Shown in pieces: positions 1 to 3,804 of a DNA stretch of 6,644 nucleotides (position 1 is the first letter of the stretch; every line of letters begins with the position of its first letter). The stretch covers positions 1 through 6,644 of the forward strand of contig JAQUOR010000095.1 in assembly GCA_028717025.1 (NCBI GenBank). Reading direction: 5' to 3'. This DNA is from Candidatus Omnitrophota bacterium. GTDB lineage: Bacteria > Omnitrophota > Gorgyraeia > Duberdicusellales > 4484-171. A program made the position numbers and the translations under genes. The notes under the pieces are model-generated. The model did no database searches and was not told the DNA's origin. It saw only the letters and a list, made by a program, of their open reading frames with translations.

Positions 1-1
1 A

Positions 2-1045
2 CTCTTGGTGATTATCCCTATGCTTATTCTGGTTGAGAGCAGCGTCTACTTCGGGATCAAGACGCATAAGCTTTCTCTGGAACTGAAGAAACGGGGCGGT
101 GATTACGAAAAATTCAACAAAGAGTGCATTACGCTGCGCGATGCTCACGTTAAAACGCAAAACGATTACGCTAAATTGCAAAAAGATTTCGAAGCGATAT
201 CCATGGACCGCGAGAACCTTCTTATCCAGATGAAGAAAAACGTTGCCGATCAAAACCGCCTCGCGGACATTGAAGCGTCCTACGAACAGTTAAAGAACGA
301 CAACATTTCGCGTATCGCTGAAATCCAGACGCTTACAAAACAAAATACTGCGTTAAAGGAGCAAGTTAAGGCGCTGGGCACCATAAAGAAACAGCTTCTC
401 AAAGAAAAGGAGCAGCTGCAGGATGCGCTGGTGAAAGAAAAAGCAAATTCAGGTATCGCAGGTCTTGAGCAGCAGAACGCAAGCTTAACCGCGCACGTCA
501 AGCAGCTGAGCGATGAGGCAGAACGCTTAAAGCGCAACCAGTCAACTACCGTCAGCCAGTCTCAAGCGACAATAAACAAATTGCAGGAGAACGAAAATAA
601 ATTAAAAGCGCAAGTTTCAGAATTGCAGCTGCGCGAGAAGGAACTTACAAAAAAGTATGCGCAAGCAGTACAGAAGACAAAATCTTTTGAGAAAAAAGTC
701 GCTGCTGAACCGGCGAAAGTCACGGAAATCGCGCGGCAGAATAAAGCGCTTATCAGGGACACCTCGAATATGCATTACAATATGGGGGTCTTTTATCTAA
801 AGCAGAAAGAATATTCACGAGCGGCTGCGGAGTTTGAAAAAGCCATCGAATTGACGCCGGATGACGCATATTCGCATTTTAACTTAGGGTACATCTACGC
901 AGAATATCTCGTAAACAGGAAAAAAGCCGTCGAGCATTTCCGCCAATATCTGCGGCTTGCGAAATCAGACGATAAAGACGTCGACTGGGTAAAAAAATAT
1001 ATTCTGACCTGGGAGACCTGGGGCGGTAAAGAACCTATGGAGTGA
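2..1045 (+). CDS. Membrane-anchored coiled-coil protein with C-terminal TPR repeats (5' end cut by window)
   Basis: The reading frame is open to the first base, so the true start probably lies upstream; a TTG at 5 and an ATG at 20 are in frame, but no ribosome site can be seen. Residue numbers below count the TTG as 1. Residues 1-18 are hydrophobic (VIIPMLILVESSVYFGI), fitting a single membrane helix. About residues 24-245 are a long, Lys/Glu/Gln/Leu-rich heptad-like coiled coil. Residues about 256-289 and 290-325 form two TPR-like units: the first has the classic spacing of N-M-G-x-x-Y, A-x-x-x-F-x-x-A-I-x-L-x-P-D-D, the second N-L-G-x-I-Y ... A-V-E-H-F-x-x-Y-L. TPRs usually bind proteins, so an envelope scaffold or assembly role is likely, but no specific function is recognised. 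The next gene starts 4 bases after the stop, indicating an operon. Membrane topology with the coiled coil outside the cytoplasm is inferred from the secreted neighbour. Confidence 0.82.
   Translation, partial: LLVIIPMLILVESSVYFGIKTHKLSLELKKRGGDYEKFNKECITLRDAHVKTQNDYAKLQKDFEAISMDRENLLIQMKKNVADQNRLADIEASYEQLKNDNISRIAEIQTLTKQNTALKEQVKALGTIKKQLLKEKEQLQDALVKEKANSGIAGLEQQNASLTAHVKQLSDEAERLKRNQSTTVSQSQATINKLQENENKLKAQVSELQLREKELTKKYAQAVQKTKSFEKKVAAEPAKVTEIARQNKALIRDTSNMHYNMGVFYLKQKEYSRAAAEFEKAIELTPDDAYSHFNLGYIYAEYLVNRKKAVEHFRQYLRLAKSDDKDVDWVKKYILTWETWGGKEPME
1039..1042 (+). promoter_or_regulatory. Shine-Dalgarno GGAG for the chaperone gene, inside the upstream gene
   Basis: GGAG lies seven bases before the ATG at 1050 and within the last codons of the coiled-coil/TPR gene. 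This decides the start at 1050 and suggests translational coupling of the two genes. Confidence 0.6.
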
Positions 1046-1049
1046 TGTT

Positions 1050-2141
1050 ATGTTCTTTGATAAGACGCGTAACCTTTTTATTCTCGCATTTTGTTTATTA
1101 TTCATTATTGTTACGTTTGCCCAGGCAAAATCGTCATTCAAACTTGCCAGCGCCGGCAGGGTGCCTCAGCACAAAGCCGCACCGGGTACCGTAAAAGACG
1201 CGCAGAAGGAAGTCGTCCCTGAGCAAATCGAATATGTCGGTGAGATTTTTGGCGTAAAGGTCCCGGCAAATAATTATTATTTTATACGCAATGCCCTTAT
1301 TGTATTTGGAAATAGACGCGGGCCCCAGCCAAAGACAGAAAAAGAATTAGAGGAAGTGGTCTGGGAGCAACTCGTGCTTTCATTCCTTGCCTATCAGGAA
1401 AATATTGTTGTCGATCAGGATGAACTCGAAAAGGAAGTCGGGAAAACCATTGCTTCGGCAGGTGCTAATTTTGACCGGAAGAAAGACACAAAAGCCTACG
1501 AAGCATGGCTTAAGGAAAAAGTGAACGAACCTCCGGCAATTTTCGAGAGTCAGATACGGCACTTACTTCAACTCGAGAAATTGCGTACCTATATCATGGG
1601 CAAAATCGAGCCGCCCGTTGACGATGCGGAAGCACAGCAGGTATTTTTTAATGAAGCAGGCAGATTGAGCATCGAGCTTGTATTCTTTGATGAAGAGTCC
1701 CAAGCGGAAGAATTTTATAAAAAAGTAAGCCGCAGAGCAAACGTCTGGGAACAGGAGAAAAAGAAGAGACCCGGAGATTTCAAGGCGCCGGGAGCGGTAA
1801 GTATCGCATACCTTGTGGACCTTTGGGGCATACCTCAGGACGCAGCGACTAAGATGATGAAAAAGAAGACGGGAGAATTTTATCCTCCGCGGCCGGTTCA
1901 TACGAAATTTGCCGTTTTTAAAATTTTAGATAAGCGTGCGGCCGATAACAAAGATTACGCAAAGTCGAAAGAAGCCTATTTTGAAAAAGTAAAATTACAA
2001 AAGAAATTTGAAGGGTATAAAACATGGCTTAAAAACGTAAAGCAAGCGGCGAATATCAAAATATATCCTCCCCCTGTACTTCCTGAACAGTCAACTGCAA
2101 CAGCAGAAAACCACAGCACAGCCTTAAACGTTACGCAATAA
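1050..2141 (+). CDS. Secreted SurA/parvulin-like (PpiC-type) chaperone, divergent isomerase domain
   Basis: Residues 1-26 are a signal peptide: basic start, hydrophobic core (LFILAFCLLFIIVTF), cleavage likely after A-Q-A at 26. Residues about 100-190 resemble the helical chaperone part of SurA/PrsA proteins (E-x-V-V-W-E-Q-L-V-L ... acidic helix ... F-E-S-Q-I-R-H-L-L-Q-L-E-K-L). About 205-295 match the outline of a parvulin domain: first strand IELVFFDEES with a following A-E-E-F helix, then GAVSIAYLVDLWGIP near 248, and a last strand FAVFKILDKR near 287-296. The usual parvulin active-site histidines and G-D-L-G-type loop are not evident, so it may chaperone without isomerising. A basic linker and a Pro/Ser/Thr-rich tail end the protein. 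It is coupled to the membrane coiled-coil/TPR gene before it, so a joint role in envelope protein folding or assembly is inferred. The family call rests on fold pattern rather than a decisive motif. Confidence 0.68.
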   Translation: MFFDKTRNLFILAFCLLFIIVTFAQAKSSFKLASAGRVPQHKAAPGTVKDAQKEVVPEQIEYVGEIFGVKVPANNYYFIRNALIVFGNRRGPQPKTEKELEEVVWEQLVLSFLAYQENIVVDQDELEKEVGKTIASAGANFDRKKDTKAYEAWLKEKVNEPPAIFESQIRHLLQLEKLRTYIMGKIEPPVDDAEAQQVFFNEAGRLSIELVFFDEESQAEEFYKKVSRRANVWEQEKKKRPGDFKAPGAVSIAYLVDLWGIPQDAATKMMKKKTGEFYPPRPVHTKFAVFKILDKRAADNKDYAKSKEAYFEKVKLQKKFEGYKTWLKNVKQAANIKIYPPPVLPEQSTATAENHSTALNVTQ

Positions 2142-2196
2142 TCGACGTGCGTTTTCATGACCGATACCGGCTTAGACCGTTTATTCACTTTTTTTG

Positions 2197-2224
2197 TTGC
2201 ATTGGCGTTCTTTAATGTTATATT
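2197..2224 (+). promoter_or_regulatory. Possible sigma70-like promoter in AT-rich gap
   Basis: TTGCAT (2197-2202) and TATATT (2219-2224) are separated by 16 bases and followed by a run of only A/T that spans 2218-2243. This could drive the small gene at 2411, leaving a ~180-base leader that contains the palindromic repeat. The -35 is a poor match and AT-rich DNA gives such pairs by chance. Confidence 0.25.
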
Positions 2225-2268
2225 AATATTAATATATTAAATACATAGATAATCGTAGATTTGAGCCG

Positions 2269-2388
2269 GATCGTCGCAGATGAGAAATCAAAAATATGGC
2301 AATAGTATCTGCGATAATCAGTTTTCTCCGCCACCGATAGTTATTCGATGCGGGCGGATCCGCCTCGGGCGGAAAATCTGCGTTAATC
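2269..2388 (+). repeat. REP-like intergenic element: ATCTGCG direct/inverted repeats around a GC palindrome
   Basis: ATCTGCGATAATC (2307-2319) recurs as ATCTGCGTTAATC (2376-2388), 12 of 13 bases identical. An inverted copy, GATCGTCGCAGAT (2269-2281), matches the first at 11 of 13 positions and could pair with it. Between the direct copies sits a perfect 12-base palindrome, GGCGGATCCGCC (2353-2364), framed by CTCCGCC and GGGCGG arms. The element ends about 10 bases before the Shine-Dalgarno of the next gene, so if transcribed it would be a structured leader. A related block lies at 3136-3197. It is probably a dispersed intergenic repeat; a regulatory role is open. Confidence 0.55.
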
Positions 2389-2398
2389 TGCGGACAAG

Positions 2399-2405
2399 AA
2401 GGAGG
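2399..2405 (+). promoter_or_regulatory. Strong Shine-Dalgarno AAGGAGG
   Basis: A full AAGGAGG lies five bases before the ATG at 2411, within a longer G-run. It fixes the start of the small exported protein and predicts high translation. Confidence 0.8.
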
Positions 2406-2410
2406 GGGGT

Positions 2411-2932
2411 ATGAAAAGGATAGTGGTATTAGTATTGGGTGTTGCTTTCATGGTTTCTTTTGGTTCCTACGGTTTTGCCGCGGAAAAGAAAAAAACCACC
2501 GTCAAAACAACTGTTACCAAGGCAAGGATGAGCGATGCGCAAGAGGCAGCAATTGCAACCGCAGCCGTAGAGAAGCTTAGCAGTCAGGAGTGGATCATTT
2601 ATCTTACGCCTTCCGGTGCGAAAAAATCACAAGGTGATACTGATGTTTTAACGTTCTCCGGAAGAACCATGTCCTCACGTAATCTTAACGGAAAAGGTTT
2701 TAGTTCTTCAAACTTTTTGCCTATTGTTCGGGAAGATACCTCAGTCATGCTTGAAGCGGTGCAAAGGAGCGGTGAAGATAAGCTGGCAATGTGGAGAGTG
2801 GAATTAAGCGGCGACGTCCTCCAGGGAGTGCTTACGCTGCGCACCGTCAACGGTCCTGTTTCAACCTACACATTTACGAACAACATGCCTGTGCTTGGCC
2901 AGATACCGGTTTCGACAACTAAGAAAAAATAA
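2411..2932 (+). CDS. Small exported beta-rich protein of unknown function
   Basis: The start is set by a strong ribosome site. Residues 1-24 are a signal peptide (M-K-R, hydrophobic core, cleavage probably after G-F-A-A). Residues 25-60 are a Lys/Thr-rich then Ala-rich helical linker. Residues about 61-160 form one domain that begins Q-E-W-I-I-Y-L-T-P, with D-V-L-T-F ending near residue 82, a G-F-S-S-S-N-F loop, an M-W-R-V-E-L strand with Trp128, and the late pattern Q-G-V-L-T-L-R ... Y-T-F. This alternation of strands, a Trp in the first strand and Gly-rich turns suggests a small beta-barrel, perhaps calycin/lipocalin-like; I cannot name the family with certainty. There is no cysteine, hence no lipobox and no disulfide. 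A basic T-T-K-K-K tail ends it. It stands alone between two long gaps and is followed by a terminator at 3097, so it is likely its own transcript. Periplasmic location is inferred. Confidence 0.78.
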   Translation: MKRIVVLVLGVAFMVSFGSYGFAAEKKKTTVKTTVTKARMSDAQEAAIATAAVEKLSSQEWIIYLTPSGAKKSQGDTDVLTFSGRTMSSRNLNGKGFSSSNFLPIVREDTSVMLEAVQRSGEDKLAMWRVELSGDVLQGVLTLRTVNGPVSTYTFTNNMPVLGQIPVSTTKKK

Positions 2933-3023
2933 ACGTTCCTGCATGGTGCCGGTTACCTGCATGCAGGGGGGCAATCGCGAGGTGAGAAACGCAGTGAATA
3001 ATATTGGTTTATAAAAAAATTGC

Positions 3024-3041
3024 AGACACAAATGTCTTTTT
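3024..3041 (+). terminator. Weak terminator-like hairpin
   Basis: AGACA-CAAA-TGTCT followed by TTTT. The five-base stem is AT-rich and weak, but the loop CAAA is the same as in the strong terminator 70 bases downstream. An alternative longer pairing uses TGCAG (3021-3025) with CTGCA (3042-3046). Confidence 0.3.
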
Positions 3042-3096
3042 CTGCACATATTTGGGAATTTTTATTTTTTGCTTCTGCGGCATTTTGCAATGAGAC

Positions 3097-3127
3097 TATC
3101 CCAGGCCAAAGCCTGGGATATTTTTTT
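3097..3127 (+). terminator. Rho-independent terminator
   Basis: A perfect 10-base stem, TATCCCAGGC and GCCTGGGATA, with loop CAAA, is followed directly by seven T. The T-tract is on the right and no matching A-tract lies on the left, so it acts on + strand transcripts. It ends the transcript of the gene at 2411-2932 after a 165-base 3' region, or that of an unrecognised RNA in the gap. Confidence 0.9.
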
Positions 3128-3135
3128 GGGGAGCG

Positions 3136-3197
3136 CGGATGCAGGCTGATGAAAACGGATGCAACGGATAGATGAAATATTTTCCGCGGGATCCCGC
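3136..3197 (-). repeat. Second palindromic intergenic element with short tandem repeats
   Basis: CGGATGCA occurs at 3136-3143 and 3156-3163, with a shorter CGGATA at 3165-3170; GATGAAA follows at 3148-3154 and 3171-3177, so a ~20-base unit is imperfectly repeated twice. It is followed by ATTTTCCGC and a perfect 12-base palindrome GCGGGATCCCGC (3186-3197). The reverse complement of the element at 2269-2388 also reads ATTTTCCGC and then a GC palindrome centred on GGATCC, so the two look like relatives in opposite orientation. Confidence 0.5.
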
Positions 3198-3246
3198 TGA
3201 ATAGAAACATTAAGGGCGGGACGTCTGAATCAGTACGTACAAAAGC

Positions 3247-3251
3247 AGGAG
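3247..3251 (+). promoter_or_regulatory. Shine-Dalgarno AGGAG
   Basis: AGGAG lies seven bases before the ATG at 3259 and fixes that start. Confidence 0.65.
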
Positions 3252-3258
3252 TGACCAA

Positions 3259-3744
3259 ATGAAAAAAACAAATTTCCTTCTTATGGCGTGTGCGGGCATA
3301 TTTTTGTTCGTGTGCGCGATGGACATGTCTGTCTATGCACAGGCAAAGGCGCAGGGCGTGCAGAAAGAAGGCCCGAAAAAACCCGCAATAATTAAAAAAG
3401 AAGCTAAAAGTATTCAGGGCGAGGTCACCTGGATAGGTAAAAATAAAATTGCCGTAGTCTATAGCCGTGGGGAGGGCAGCGAAGAAGAAATGCTTTTGCC
3501 TTTTGATGGAAACGTTACCCTTGAGCGCGTAAGCGATCTAAGCCAGATACAACAGGGTGACACCGTGTATATTCAATACGAAGAGACGACCCAGGAAACG
3601 AAAGAAGGCGCCTCTCAGAGTGTCGCTAAAGCGAACGCAATCAGTTTCGTCAGGCCCGGGACCAGAAAGCCGGTGCAGGCACAATCAAGCGGTTCAGACT
3701 CTGAGGGAGAAGGCGAAGATCTGGAAACGTATACGAGTGAATAG
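3259..3744 (+). CDS. Small exported OB-like (DUF5666-like) protein with acidic tail
   Basis: Residues 1-27 or 1-29 are a signal peptide (M-K-K, hydrophobic core, cleavage at V-Y-A or A-Q-A). Residues 30-50 are a Lys-rich linker. The core, about residues 51-132, follows the pattern I-Q-G-E-V-T-W-I-G-K-N-K-I-A-V-V-Y, then a charged turn, M-L-L-P-F-D-G-N-V-T-L, S-Q-I-Q-Q-G-D-T-V-Y-I-Q-Y, and a last strand A-N-A-I-S-F-V. The G-E-V-x-x-I start and the Q-G-D-x-V-x-I-x-Y strand are typical of small five-stranded OB-like secreted domains such as DUF5666; this is a pattern-based assignment. From about 135 the protein turns into a Ser/Gly/Glu/Asp-rich disordered acidic tail. Two cysteines (11, 19) lie inside the signal peptide and do not form a proper lipobox. 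It lies between a strong terminator and the giant repeat gene, so it is probably a separate transcript unless it reads through the weak hairpin at 3764. Role unknown; possibly an accessory envelope protein. Confidence 0.75.
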   Translation: MKKTNFLLMACAGIFLFVCAMDMSVYAQAKAQGVQKEGPKKPAIIKKEAKSIQGEVTWIGKNKIAVVYSRGEGSEEEMLLPFDGNVTLERVSDLSQIQQGDTVYIQYEETTQETKEGASQSVAKANAISFVRPGTRKPVQAQSSGSDSEGEGEDLETYTSE

Positions 3745-3763
3745 CTGAGATTCAGACTATCGC

Positions 3764-3782
3764 GTCACCAGTGACTTTTTTT
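3764..3782 (+). terminator. Possible weak terminator after the OB-like gene
   Basis: GTCAC (3764-3768) and GTGAC (3771-3775) can pair and are followed by seven T (3776-3782). With only CA between the arms the last pair cannot close, leaving a four-base stem. Termination is plausible but would be leaky. Confidence 0.35.
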
Positions 3783-3789
3783 ATTTAAT

Positions 3790-3795
3790 TATAAT
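3790..3795 (+). promoter_or_regulatory. Consensus -10 box (TATAAT) just before the giant gene
   Basis: A perfect TATAAT ends nine bases before the ATG at 3805, so transcription from it would start about 3802-3804. No good -35 is visible at 16-18 bases. There is no Shine-Dalgarno in this AT-rich stretch, unlike the other genes here, which fits a leaderless or nearly leaderless message. Chance occurrence in AT-rich DNA is the alternative. Confidence 0.4.
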
Positions 3796-3804
3796 TTTTA
3801 ATTA

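Larger units (their letters stand above)
2933..3258. other. 326-base gap without a gene
   Basis: It holds, in order: CCTGCATG twice (2938-2945 and 2956-2963), the second copy extending to a 12-base palindrome CCTGCATGCAGG (2956-2967); a small hairpin (3024-3041); a strong terminator (3097-3127); a palindromic repeat block (3136-3197); and the ribosome site of the next gene. Frames on the minus strand here have no ribosome site or recognisable product. No known riboswitch or RNA gene was recognised. Confidence 0.7.

Noticed and set aside
280..762. Two Cys/Ser/Phe-rich minus frames opposite the coiled coil
   Set aside because: This composition is the usual antisense image of Lys/Glu/Leu-rich coiled-coil codons.
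2133..2195. Terminator after the chaperone gene
   Set aside because: ACGCA/TGCGT (2133-2152) and CGG/CCG near 2168-2179 precede T-rich DNA, but the stems are very short and the T-run is not adjacent.
2938..3060. Riboswitch in the 2933-3258 gap
   Set aside because: I looked for cyclic-di-GMP, cobalamin and similar core motifs and did not find them; only simple hairpins are visible.
2269..3197. CRISPR-like array
   Set aside because: The repeated 8-13-base motifs are few, unevenly spaced and partly inverted, and no cas gene is present.
2953..3258. 101-codon minus strand frame across the gap
   Set aside because: It would read through the terminator hairpin and the palindromic element, lacks a ribosome site and shows no domain.
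3557..3748. 63-codon + frame inside the OB-like gene
   Set aside because: It is out of phase within a gene that has a signal peptide and ribosome site, and it lacks its own.
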